A program made the position numbers and the translations under genes. 64,000 nucleotides of DNA from Nocardia iowensis (lineage in GTDB: Bacteria > Actinomycetota > Actinomycetes > Mycobacteriales > Mycobacteriaceae): the NCBI RefSeq assembly GCF_019222765.1, contig NZ_CP078145.1, forward strand, positions 4,898,001 through 4,962,000. Direction: 5' to 3'. How positions within the stretch are numbered: position 1 is the stretch's first letter; each line of letters starts with the position of its first letter. This document shows positions 34,371 through 43,062 of the stretch, piece after piece. Under the pieces are notes generated by a model that saw nothing but the letters and a program-made list of their open reading frames with translations, did not search any database and had not been told where the DNA came from.

Positions 34371-37300
34371 GACGGTGCGGCTTCCACGATGTGCAGCTCA
34401 CCGAGGCAGCGGCCGGTCCAGTAGGCGATGGTGTCCGACCACGCCAGGTCGGACTCGCCGTCGCGCACCAGCATGAGATCGCCCGCGTATACACGGGCTT
34501 CGAATCCGTCGAGTGCGTCGGCGGCGGGCCCGGCGACAAAGGCGTCGGGATGGCTCATTCCGATCGCGGTGACGCTGTTCACCCGCGCGCCTGCCTCGGC
34601 GAGGGCGCAGGCGGTCTCGACGGCGAGCAGGCCGCCGAAACCTAGTCCTACGAGCTGGAATTGGTCGATGCCGCGGTCCAGCAGCGTGGCCGCGCACTCG
34701 TCGGCGAGCGGAGTCACCCGCCCGGCGTCCGGGCCGCAGACGGCCGCGAACACCGCACCGGCTCGGTAGCCGTCGGGCAGCTGTCCGGTGTCGTCGGCGA
34801 ACAGGACGGTCGCTGATTCGCTGTCGGGCGGGCCTAGGATCTGCCGCAATTCCAGGCGTGGCCCGGTGGGCCCCGTATCGACCGTGTCGAGCGCCGCGAT
34901 CTCGGCGGCCATGCCCGCGACCGTTTGCGCGGTCAAGATCATTCGCAGCAGGTCGTCGAAAAGGATCGGCTCGGCGGCGGGCACGGTCTCCCCCACCAGC
35001 CGGGCGAGCCGAGCGGCGACGAGCGAATCGCCGCCGAGTTCGAAGAAGTTCTGGTTGCGTCCGACGGTGTCGCGGCGCAACGCCTGCGCCCATCGGCTCG
35101 CCAGCTGTGTTTCCAACTCGGACCCGCGTTCCTCGTCGAGGGCGGCGGACCGGTCGGTTGTCCGGTGCGGCAGCCACGATTCGAGCGTTCGCTGATCGAC
35201 CTTGCCGTTCCCGGTCAGCGGCAGCGCATCGATCACCTGTAGTTCGGACGGCACCATGTGGTCGGGCAGGCGCTGTCGCAGATAATCGGTGAGTTCACCG
35301 GTGTCGATCCGCGCGCGGTCCGGTTTGGCCTGTGCGGCGAATACCGCGATGCCGAGTCCGGCGACCGCCGCGTCGGACTCCGGCAGCTGCCGCACATTCC
35401 GGAAACCCGCTCGGCCGAGGGCCCGTTGCCACTGCTCCGTACCGAGAAAGACCTCGTCCCGGCCACCGCGCTCGTCGACGATGTCGTCGGCGTGCCCGAG
35501 TAACAGTTCGAGGGAGATCATCACGTGCGGGTGATCGCGCGTCATCTCGGACAACAGCAGCCAGCCCCCGGGGGCGAGCAGTTCGCCGAGGCGGCGCAGC
35601 ACGCCGTCGATGTCCCTGGTCGCGTGCAGCACATCGGCCGCGACGATCACGTCGACGGTATTGGGCGCGAAACCCTGTGGGCGATAATCCTGTTCGAGGT
35701 CGAACACGGCCATCCGCAACCACGGTGCGGCACCGAGCCGTTGCCGCGCGTCGCCGAGGAAGAACGTCGACAGATCGGTGAACAGGTAGTCGATGTCGCG
35801 GTCGGCGGCCGTCTCGATCCGCCCGCGCGCGGAGCCGCCACCGCCGCCGCCCACCTCGAGCACCCGCAACCGGCGACCGGACGGCCAGGCCGCGATGAGG
35901 TGCCGCAGCGCGGCATCCACTCGCGCGGTCGCGCCCCTGCTGCCTGCCGAACACGAGTAGACGGCCTCGGCCACGTCGGAACGTCCCTGTGGAAACAACA
36001 GACCGAGCGGGTCTTGCGCGCCGGTGAGCAGGTCGGGCAGCTTGTCGGCGGACGCACGGACGTAGCGGGTCAGCTCCGCTTCGCCGAATCGATAGGCCAT
36101 GCGGGCGATTCGATCCCACCGCGGTTCGTCCTCGGGCGGAGCTGCGGACACGTACTCGCCGTTTTCCACGCGCAGTCGACCGGACCGGACGAGCGTCCGC
36201 AGCCAGCGCCGAACCAGCCTGGCATGTTCGGGCCGCACGGCGGCGGTGATCTGCTCGGCCCGGTGCCGGTCGGTGATCGAATCGAAGAACCCCAGAGTGC
36301 GCAGCGTCGACCACATCACCGCGATTGCCTTCGCGGTGAGTGCCGAGTAGTACTCCGCGTACTCGGCCGGATCAGTGTCCGCGCTGGGCGTTTCGGCCGC
36401 GGCAGGCAGACCCGCCGAACCCGCCGTCTCAACCGCACCGGGCAGCGTTGCCGCCGTGACGAATGCGGCGAGCCGCCGATCCTGCCGGTCGCCGCCGGCT
36501 ACCAGTGCGGCACCGGACACCGCTGGATGGGTGGCCAGGCAATATTCGATCTCGGCCAGTTCGATCCGGTGGCCGCGGACCTTCACCTGCCGATCCTCCC
36601 GGCCGAGGAACTCGATGACGCCGTCGTCGCGGAAGCGCCCGAGATCACCGGTGCGGTAGTGCCGTACGCCGGTCTCGGGATCCTCGATGAACCTTTCGGC
36701 GGTGCGCCGCGGGTCGCCGAGATAGCCGAGGGCGACGCCCGCACCACCGATGTACAGCTCGCCGGTCGTCCAGTCGGGACATGATTGCCCGAAATCGTCT
36801 AGGACGTCCACGGTTTGGTTCGTCAGCGGCGTTCCGTACGGGATGCTGCGCCACGACTTCGACCCGTCCTCGATCGGGAAGCAGATCGACCACACCGCGG
36901 CTTCGGTCGCACCGCCGAGACTCACGATGGACAGGCCCGGTAGCCGGGTGCGGAGGCGATCGGGCAGTTCGACGGGAATCCAATCACCGGAGAGCAAGGC
37001 AAGACGCAGCGCGGACAGATCGCACTCGACGCCGGAATCCAGGTAGTAGTCCAGCATCTGCAACTGCGCGGGCACCGAATTCCAGACCGTGACTCCGCAT
37101 TCGGCGATCAGCTCGGCCCAATGCGCCGGATCGCTGCGGCGCTCCGGCGCGGGCAGCACGAGGGTGCCGCCGACCGCGAGGGTGCCGAAGATGTCGTACA
37201 CGGACAGATCGAAACCCAGCTGAGCCAGCCCGAGCACCCGATCAGCGGCGGTGACCTGGAACCGCCGGTTGATGTCGTCAAGGGTGTTGACGGCGGCCCG

Positions 37301-39352
37301 GTGACTGATCATCACGCCCTTGGGGCGTCCGGTGGAACCGGAGGTGTAGATGACATAGGCGAGGTCTCCGGGATCGCGGCGGTGCCGTTCGGCGCGCGGC
37401 TGTTCGAGCGGCACGGGTGCCGTCGTGTCGACGACGAGCCAGGTCGTGCCGTCCGACTCGTCGGGCTCGATCCAGGGTTGGGTAAGTACCTGCCGCACAC
37501 CGGCATCGGCGAGGATGTCCCGGCGCCGCATCGGCGGCTGGCTGGTGTCCACCGGCAGGTACGCACCGCCCGCCAGCAGGATGCCGAGCACGGCGACGAC
37601 CTGCGCCGCACCCTTGTCCATCACCACGGCCGCGAGCTCACCGGGATCGAAACCATTGTCCTGCAGTGCATTCGCTACTGCAGCCGCGCGATCGCACAAC
37701 TGCCTGTAGGTCAGTGTCTGCCGCGTATCGACGACTGCGACGCCATCCGGTGTCCGCGCCGCCTGAGCGAACACACCCTCGTGCAGCAGCGCGCCGGACA
37801 GTGGGGCCGACGGCCGAACGGCGGCCCGGCAGCGCTGTTGTGCGGCGGGCAGCGGGATCGGGTGGTGCTGACGCCAGATGTCCGGTCCGGTAGACATCCG
37901 GCGCAGCAGCGCCGCGAAGGCATCGAACATGTCGTCGACCACGTCGTCGCGCAGCACACCCTCGCGGATGTCCCAGTTGATCGCGACACCGTCGCGGCGC
38001 GGCAGCACCTGACAGTCGATCCAGACCTGCGGGGTCTGGGTGATGCCGTAGCCGAATTCGCCGACTCCCGCGGTGTCGGCGTCCGCGCCGAGGCCGAGGG
38101 CACTCGTGAAAACCACTGGGAAAAGGACGGATTCGCCGTGCGCGCGGCGAGCCAGCTCTCTGGTCACGTCCAAGCCGGTGAATCGCCGATGGTCCATATC
38201 CGACCACAGCTGGGCCTGCGCCGCCGCCACCCGCCCGGCGAGACTGCTGCCCTCCGGTGGCGCGATCGCCAGCAGGTTCGTCGAGGTGAAGTCACCGACG
38301 AGGGCACCGACCTGCGGGTGCAGGGGATAGCGGTTGAGCATGGTCACCGTCAGCGTGAACGACCGATGTCGGCTCCATCGGCCGATGGTTTCGGCATACG
38401 CGCCGAGTAGCGCACCCGAATCCGTGACGGCCGACTCGGCAGCGTACGCGCGCAAGGCCGTCCATTCGGCGGCGCTCAAAGCCGTTGACCTGCGCCGGAA
38501 TCGAGGCGACAGGCCAGGCGCGGCTGGGTCGCTCATCGCCAGCTCGGGCGCGGGCGGCAGGGTGTCGATCCGGCTGAGCCAGTAGGCGCGGTCGCGTTGA
38601 TACTCGATCGTGTGCTGCTTGTCCGCTGTGGCCAGGACATAGTCCCGGAACGTGATGTCGAGGGCGGGCAGGGTGGTTTCCGGATCGGTGTACAGCAGGT
38701 GCAATTCGGCAAGCAGGCGTTGGGTACTGGCGAAGTCGGCGATCAACAGGTCGATAGAGAAGTGCAGGATGCTGGTCTCCTCGGCCAGGGTCACCCGCAA
38801 CTCGAACAACGGCCAGACGCCAGGGTCGTGCATCTGATGGCTCATCTCGGCCCTGGCCGCCGCGACGGCCACGGCAGCGCCGTCGACGGTGCCGCGCACG
38901 TCCACGACCCGGATCCGGTAGTCGGGCACGCTCGGTAGCACCCGCTGCGAACCGTCGGCGTCGATGACCGCACGCAGCATGTCGTGGCGTCGAACGAGGT
39001 GTTGCCACGCGCGTTGCAAACGATCGAAATCCAAGTGTGGGAACGGGATTTCGCCGTAACCGTGGCAGGCAACACCACCGTAGTCGAACAGCGTGTAGCG
39101 GCCGAGGAGGTAGGCCGACTGGACGTCGGTCAGGGGGAACGGTAGGTGCCGCGCGTCGGGATCGGGCACCAGGGCCAGTTCGGGCCCGTCGCGCAATTGC
39201 GCGATGACCGCTGCCCGGCACTCCCGCAGCCGATCGCGCCGATCGGTGGTCATCGCGCCCTTCGGCGCGCGGAAACGCAGTGCCCCCGATTCCTCCCACA
39301 GGGTGATGCCCGCCGCCTCGAATTCGACGATGAGCTCCGCGACCGTCGTCAT
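34367..39352 (-). CDS. NRPS 2: TubC docking-Cy-A(MT)-T-TE-like
   Basis: 1661 aa. Residues 1-57 look like a TubC docking domain (EFEAAGITLWEESG). The heterocyclization domain spans about 70-500 with DLLIADFAS (201-209, DxxxxDxxS). The A domain (about 525-960, P-loop YTSGSTGRPKG at 669) gives the code DLYNLSLVWK, one change from cysteine. An inserted methyltransferase-like domain (about 1000-1340, VLEVGGGGGGSARG) splits A8 from A10, as in PchE/PchF. Carrier Ser is about 1443. The TE-like end (1505-1661) has GLGFG at 1569-1573, Gly1571 replacing the nucleophile Ser, and stops before the usual catalytic His. Overlaps NRPS 1 by ATGA. Confidence 0.92.
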   Translation of the reverse strand: MTTVAELIVEFEAAGITLWEESGALRFRAPKGAMTTDRRDRLRECRAAVIAQLRDGPELALVPDPDARHLPFPLTDVQSAYLLGRYTLFDYGGVACHGYGEIPFPHLDFDRLQRAWQHLVRRHDMLRAVIDADGSQRVLPSVPDYRIRVVDVRGTVDGAAVAVAAARAEMSHQMHDPGVWPLFELRVTLAEETSILHFSIDLLIADFASTQRLLAELHLLYTDPETTLPALDITFRDYVLATADKQHTIEYQRDRAYWLSRIDTLPPAPELAMSDPAAPGLSPRFRRRSTALSAAEWTALRAYAAESAVTDSGALLGAYAETIGRWSRHRSFTLTVTMLNRYPLHPQVGALVGDFTSTNLLAIAPPEGSSLAGRVAAAQAQLWSDMDHRRFTGLDVTRELARRAHGESVLFPVVFTSALGLGADADTAGVGEFGYGITQTPQVWIDCQVLPRRDGVAINWDIREGVLRDDVVDDMFDAFAALLRRMSTGPDIWRQHHPIPLPAAQQRCRAAVRPSAPLSGALLHEGVFAQAARTPDGVAVVDTRQTLTYRQLCDRAAAVANALQDNGFDPGELAAVVMDKGAAQVVAVLGILLAGGAYLPVDTSQPPMRRRDILADAGVRQVLTQPWIEPDESDGTTWLVVDTTAPVPLEQPRAERHRRDPGDLAYVIYTSGSTGRPKGVMISHRAAVNTLDDINRRFQVTAADRVLGLAQLGFDLSVYDIFGTLAVGGTLVLPAPERRSDPAHWAELIAECGVTVWNSVPAQLQMLDYYLDSGVECDLSALRLALLSGDWIPVELPDRLRTRLPGLSIVSLGGATEAAVWSICFPIEDGSKSWRSIPYGTPLTNQTVDVLDDFGQSCPDWTTGELYIGGAGVALGYLGDPRRTAERFIEDPETGVRHYRTGDLGRFRDDGVIEFLGREDRQVKVRGHRIELAEIEYCLATHPAVSGAALVAGGDRQDRRLAAFVTAATLPGAVETAGSAGLPAAAETPSADTDPAEYAEYYSALTAKAIAVMWSTLRTLGFFDSITDRHRAEQITAAVRPEHARLVRRWLRTLVRSGRLRVENGEYVSAAPPEDEPRWDRIARMAYRFGEAELTRYVRASADKLPDLLTGAQDPLGLLFPQGRSDVAEAVYSCSAGSRGATARVDAALRHLIAAWPSGRRLRVLEVGGGGGGSARGRIETAADRDIDYLFTDLSTFFLGDARQRLGAAPWLRMAVFDLEQDYRPQGFAPNTVDVIVAADVLHATRDIDGVLRRLGELLAPGGWLLLSEMTRDHPHVMISLELLLGHADDIVDERGGRDEVFLGTEQWQRALGRAGFRNVRQLPESDAAVAGLGIAVFAAQAKPDRARIDTGELTDYLRQRLPDHMVPSELQVIDALPLTGNGKVDQRTLESWLPHRTTDRSAALDEERGSELETQLASRWAQALRRDTVGRNQNFFELGGDSLVAARLARLVGETVPAAEPILFDDLLRMILTAQTVAGMAAEIAALDTVDTGPTGPRLELRQILGPPDSESATVLFADDTGQLPDGYRAGAVFAAVCGPDAGRVTPLADECAATLLDRGIDQFQLVGLGFGGLLAVETACALAEAGARVNSVTAIGMSHPDAFVAGPAADALDGFEARVYAGDLMLVRDGESDLAWSDTIAYWTGRCLGELHIVEAAPS

Positions 39353-42300
39353 ACGGTCCCCTCCTCGAATGCCGTCGTCCGCCCGGCCAGCTCGGCATCG
39401 ATGATTGCCGCCTGCTCACCAACGGTGTTGGCGCTATACAGCTTTCGCAACGTCATGGCCACCCCGAAATGCCGGTTCAGTGCCTCGACGAGGCGGGTGG
39501 CGGTCAGGCTGTCGCCGCCAGCGACGAAGAAACTGATCCCGCGATCGGGCAGTGCGCTCGACAGCACCCGCGCCCATATCTCGCAGATCGTCTGCTCGGT
39601 AGGTGTCACCGGTGCGGTGGTCGGCGGCGGCAATTCGATCTCGTCGCGCTCGTGCCCGGCGGCGATCGCCGCACGGTCGATCTTTCCGTTGCCGCTGACC
39701 GGCAGCCGGTCCACGACGACGATCCGGTCCGGCAGCATGGCGCTCGGCAGGCGATCGACCATGTTCGATCGAACCCGGGCTGGATCGAGTTCGGGATCAG
39801 CGGACGTCACCGTCGCGACAAGCCGCCGATGCGGTGACCCGACGACCGAAACGACGGCGCGGGTGATCTGATCGTCGGCCTCCAGCGCGGCTTCGATTTC
39901 GCCGATCTCGATGCGGTGACCGCGGATCTTGATCTGCTGGTCCCGGCGACCGAGGAAGACGAGGGTGCCGTCGGGTAGGTAGTGGCCGATGTCGCCGGTG
40001 CGGTACCAGCGCTCGCCGTGGTGGGTGACAAAGGAATGCGCGGTCAGGTCGGGGGCGTTGCGGTATCCGCGCGCGACTCCTGTTCCGCCGATCCACAATT
40101 CGCCGGGGACCCAGTCCGGGCGATCCCGGCCTCGCTCGTCCACCACCCGGTACTGCTGATTGCGCAGCGGGAAGCCGTATGGAATGGACTTCCACTCCGG
40201 CGCCACCGTGCCGACCTCGAAACTGTTGGACCAGATCGCTGCCTCGGTGGCCCCGCCGAGCGCCACGAACCGGCAGTGCGGCACCTGCGCGGCCAACCGG
40301 CCGGGCAGGTCCAGGCCCACCCAATCGCCGGAAACCAGTGCCAGCCGCAAACTCTCGCCCAACGGTAGCCGATCGCCGACGACCAGCAGCATGTCGAGCA
40401 AGGCCGGTACCGAATTCCAGACCGTGACGCGGTGTCGCCGGACCAGCTCAGCCAGCACCGCCGCGTCGCGACGGTCCTGTTCATCGATGAGGACCAGCGC
40501 CGCACCGGCCGAGAGCGCACCGAAGATGTCGTAGACGGACAGGTCGAAGTCGAGCGCCGACACGGCGAGCATGCGGTCGTCCGCACCGATGCCGTACCGG
40601 GAGTTGATGTCGTCGACCGTGTTCGCCGCCGCCAGGTGGGATACCTCAACACCCTTCGGTTCGCCGGTGGAACCGGAGGTGTAGATCACGTATGCGGGTG
40701 CCGCCTGCGAGGTCCGCGCAGGCTCATCGATCGGCGGCCAACTGGCGGCATCCCCGATGTCGAGGGTCTGCGCGGGAGCCGCCCAGGTCGGCCCCGCCGC
40801 GTCCACCAGCACCCACCGCGCCTGCGCACCGGCACGGATTCGCTCGCGGCGCGCTACGGGTTGATCTATCCCAACCGGGACAAAGACCCCGCCTGCGGCA
40901 AGCACCCCGAGCACAGCGGCGATCTGGCCCGGTCCCCGCGCCACGTTGACGATGACGGGTTCCCCGGTCGCGAGCCCCTTGCCCCGCAGCATCGCGGCAA
41001 TGCCGCGCGCCAGGTGCGCGAGTTCGCCGTAGGACGTGACCGACTCGCCGAACCAGAGGGCGGGCCGCTGCGGCGACTCGGCCGCCCGCTCGAAGAATCG
41101 TTCGTGCAGTAGCCAGGCCGGGGATGGTCCCTCGGTCGCGTTCACCCGAGCCCGCACTTCGGCCTGCGCGCCGGGCAGCAGTTCGGGGATGAGCCGATCC
41201 CAGTCCACGTCCTGCTGCCCCAACCAGCGCAGCAGGCGCAGATAGGCGGCGAACATCTCGTCGACTACGCCCGGCTGGAACAGTTCCTCGACCACGTCCC
41301 AGTTGATCAACAGGCCACCGTCGTGTTCGGTCACCTGCTGGTCCAGCCAGACCTGCGGCGTTTGGGACGAGGTCCACACCGGCTGTCCGAAACAGGACCG
41401 CACGTTCCTGCCATACAGCTCACCCATGCCGACGGCGCTGGTGAACACCACGGGCGCAATCGATGCCGTGCCAGGACGCTCACGCATGATGTCGCGCACG
41501 ACATCGAGTCCGGTGTAGGCGGTGTTCGCCAGATCGGCGTGCAACTGACGCTGCAACCCGGCGGCGTGCTCGGCGAAGGTGTGCGGCACGGCGCAATCGA
41601 CTTGCAGCAGCACAATATTGGTGAAATCGCCGACGACCCGCCCGATGTCGGGATGCACCGGCTCACGGTCGAACACCGGCAGGTTCAACAGAAAGCGGGA
41701 TTCCTCGCTCCACATCGCGATGACCTCCGCGAACGCGGTGGCCAGCACGACCGGCAGCGTCAGCCCCGCGGCCTTGGCCCGTTTCGCGAGCACGTCCTTC
41801 TCGGTGGCGTTCAACCAATGGTGGCTGCGCCCGGATGTGCCCCGGCTCAACCGCTCCGGATCGACGGCAAGGGGCAGCCGAGGCGGACCGGGCAGCTGCG
41901 CGATTCGCTGCTGCCAGTAGGCCTGCGCGCGGCTGCGCTCGGCAGCACGCCGGTCACCGAGTTCGGCCAGATACTGCGCGAAGCCGTATTCCACCGGCGG
42001 CAACGATGCCGCCGGGTCTCGGTAGAGCGTCGCGAGTTCGTCGAGGATGACCTGAAAACTCGTGGCATCCGCGATGAGCATGTCGATGTTCAGGTGCAGC
42101 CGCGTCCGGCCGTCCGGCAGCAATGACAACCGGACGTCGAACACCTCGCCCCGTGCGTTGTCCATCCGCAGGCTCGCGAGCCGGGCACGCAGCACGGCGA
42201 GTTCGTGATCGACTGCCGCGCAATTTAACTCACGCAGGTCGTGCACGATGACGCCGGGCCACGGGCTGTCCGGCAGCACCCGTTGCCGCCCGTCGTCCAG

Positions 42301-42789
42301 GAACACCGCACGCAACATCGGGTGCCTATGCACCAGCAGCCGCATCGCCTGTTCGAGCCGGTCCGCTACGACGCCGTGGCCGTCGAGCTCGGCGTAGTAG
42401 TGGGCGTTGACATCACCGAGCGCCGACCCGCCCGCGCTGCCGATCCAGTACGCCTGCTGCATCGGCGCGAGATCGAACGGCTCGGTGTCGCGGACCGGCG
42501 TCGAGGTGGATGGTGTTCCGTTGGTATGGGATTCGCGCACCAACTGCCACCAAGCGGCGACGGTCGGCGTCTCGATCAGCTCGGCGAAGGTGACCTCGAC
42601 GCCGTGCGTACGCAACGCACTGGCGACATGCATCAATCGGAGCGAATCGATACCGAGGGCGATGAGATCGGCACTGTCGGAGTAGGCAGCGGGTAGTTGC
42701 GCGGCCGAGTCGTCTTCTCGCAACTGCCGCGCCACGATCCGACGCACCGTTTCGATCGTGACAGTTCCGGTTTGGCTACGCTCACTCAC
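39349..42789 (-). CDS. NRPS 1: ArCP-Cy-A-T (cysteine module)
   Basis: 1146 aa, like PchE without the epimerase insert. Aryl carrier domain at about 1-85 with Ser49 (ALGIDSLRLM), followed by PTVAAWWQLV as in EntB/PchE ArCPs. Heterocyclization domain about 105-540 with DMLIADATS (236-244). A domain about 560-1040 with P-loop YTSGSTGEPKG; code by eye DLYNLSLIWK, the cysteine code. Carrier domain at the end with Ser about 1094 (AGGDSLTAT). It should condense salicylate with Cys and cyclise it to a 2-hydroxyphenyl-thiazoline. GTG start at 42789. A 24-bp palindrome is 19 bp upstream. First gene of the operon NRPS 1, NRPS 2, reductase, monooxygenase. Confidence 0.93.
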   Translation of the reverse strand: MSERSQTGTVTIETVRRIVARQLREDDSAAQLPAAYSDSADLIALGIDSLRLMHVASALRTHGVEVTFAELIETPTVAAWWQLVRESHTNGTPSTSTPVRDTEPFDLAPMQQAYWIGSAGGSALGDVNAHYYAELDGHGVVADRLEQAMRLLVHRHPMLRAVFLDDGRQRVLPDSPWPGVIVHDLRELNCAAVDHELAVLRARLASLRMDNARGEVFDVRLSLLPDGRTRLHLNIDMLIADATSFQVILDELATLYRDPAASLPPVEYGFAQYLAELGDRRAAERSRAQAYWQQRIAQLPGPPRLPLAVDPERLSRGTSGRSHHWLNATEKDVLAKRAKAAGLTLPVVLATAFAEVIAMWSEESRFLLNLPVFDREPVHPDIGRVVGDFTNIVLLQVDCAVPHTFAEHAAGLQRQLHADLANTAYTGLDVVRDIMRERPGTASIAPVVFTSAVGMGELYGRNVRSCFGQPVWTSSQTPQVWLDQQVTEHDGGLLINWDVVEELFQPGVVDEMFAAYLRLLRWLGQQDVDWDRLIPELLPGAQAEVRARVNATEGPSPAWLLHERFFERAAESPQRPALWFGESVTSYGELAHLARGIAAMLRGKGLATGEPVIVNVARGPGQIAAVLGVLAAGGVFVPVGIDQPVARRERIRAGAQARWVLVDAAGPTWAAPAQTLDIGDAASWPPIDEPARTSQAAPAYVIYTSGSTGEPKGVEVSHLAAANTVDDINSRYGIGADDRMLAVSALDFDLSVYDIFGALSAGAALVLIDEQDRRDAAVLAELVRRHRVTVWNSVPALLDMLLVVGDRLPLGESLRLALVSGDWVGLDLPGRLAAQVPHCRFVALGGATEAAIWSNSFEVGTVAPEWKSIPYGFPLRNQQYRVVDERGRDRPDWVPGELWIGGTGVARGYRNAPDLTAHSFVTHHGERWYRTGDIGHYLPDGTLVFLGRRDQQIKIRGHRIEIGEIEAALEADDQITRAVVSVVGSPHRRLVATVTSADPELDPARVRSNMVDRLPSAMLPDRIVVVDRLPVSGNGKIDRAAIAAGHERDEIELPPPTTAPVTPTEQTICEIWARVLSSALPDRGISFFVAGGDSLTATRLVEALNRHFGVAMTLRKLYSANTVGEQAAIIDAELAGRTTAFEEGTV

Positions 42790-42807
42790 GACACAATCTC
42801 AATTCAC

Positions 42808-42831
42808 GTCGTTTCCCGAAACGGAAACGAC
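42808..42831. promoter_or_regulatory. 24-bp inverted repeat upstream of NRPS 1
   Basis: GTCGTTTCC-N6-GGAAACGAC, perfect 9-bp arms. The centre itself contains GTTTC-CC-GAAAC. It lies 19 bp before the NRPS 1 start, where a repressor or activator could act. It does not resemble an IdeR iron box. The protein that binds it is unknown. Confidence 0.65.
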
Positions 42832-42971
42832 CAACGGGGTTTGACATAGGCGATTTCGAACACCGAAGCCTCCCCCGACAGGACGCCTGCGCCGAGACAC
42901 ACAGCCCTATTCAACCCGTCGCAGCGAATATGAGATGCCGCCCGCGAATAGTGCGTTCGACGATTTCCGCC

Positions 42972-43029
42972 GTCCCGCTGGCGGGACAGGTCAACGCGCC
43001 ACGCCAACCGTCCGGCCGAATATCGGCCG
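42972..43029. promoter_or_regulatory. Two more inverted repeats upstream of P450-2
   Basis: GTCCCGC-TG-GCGGGAC (42972-42987) and CGGCCGA-ATA-TCGGCCG (43013-43029), both with perfect 7-bp arms. The second ends 34 bp before the P450 start at 43063. Together with the 24-bp repeat they fill the 273-bp divergent region between the NRPS and tailoring operons. Confidence 0.5.
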
Positions 43030-43062
43030 CGCTCTTGCGAGGTTTCTGTCCGCGCGTCGACA

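Noticed and set aside
42790..43062. IdeR iron box in the NRPS promoter
   Set aside because: No sequence near TTAGGTTAGGCTAACCTAA was found; the palindromes are of different sequence.
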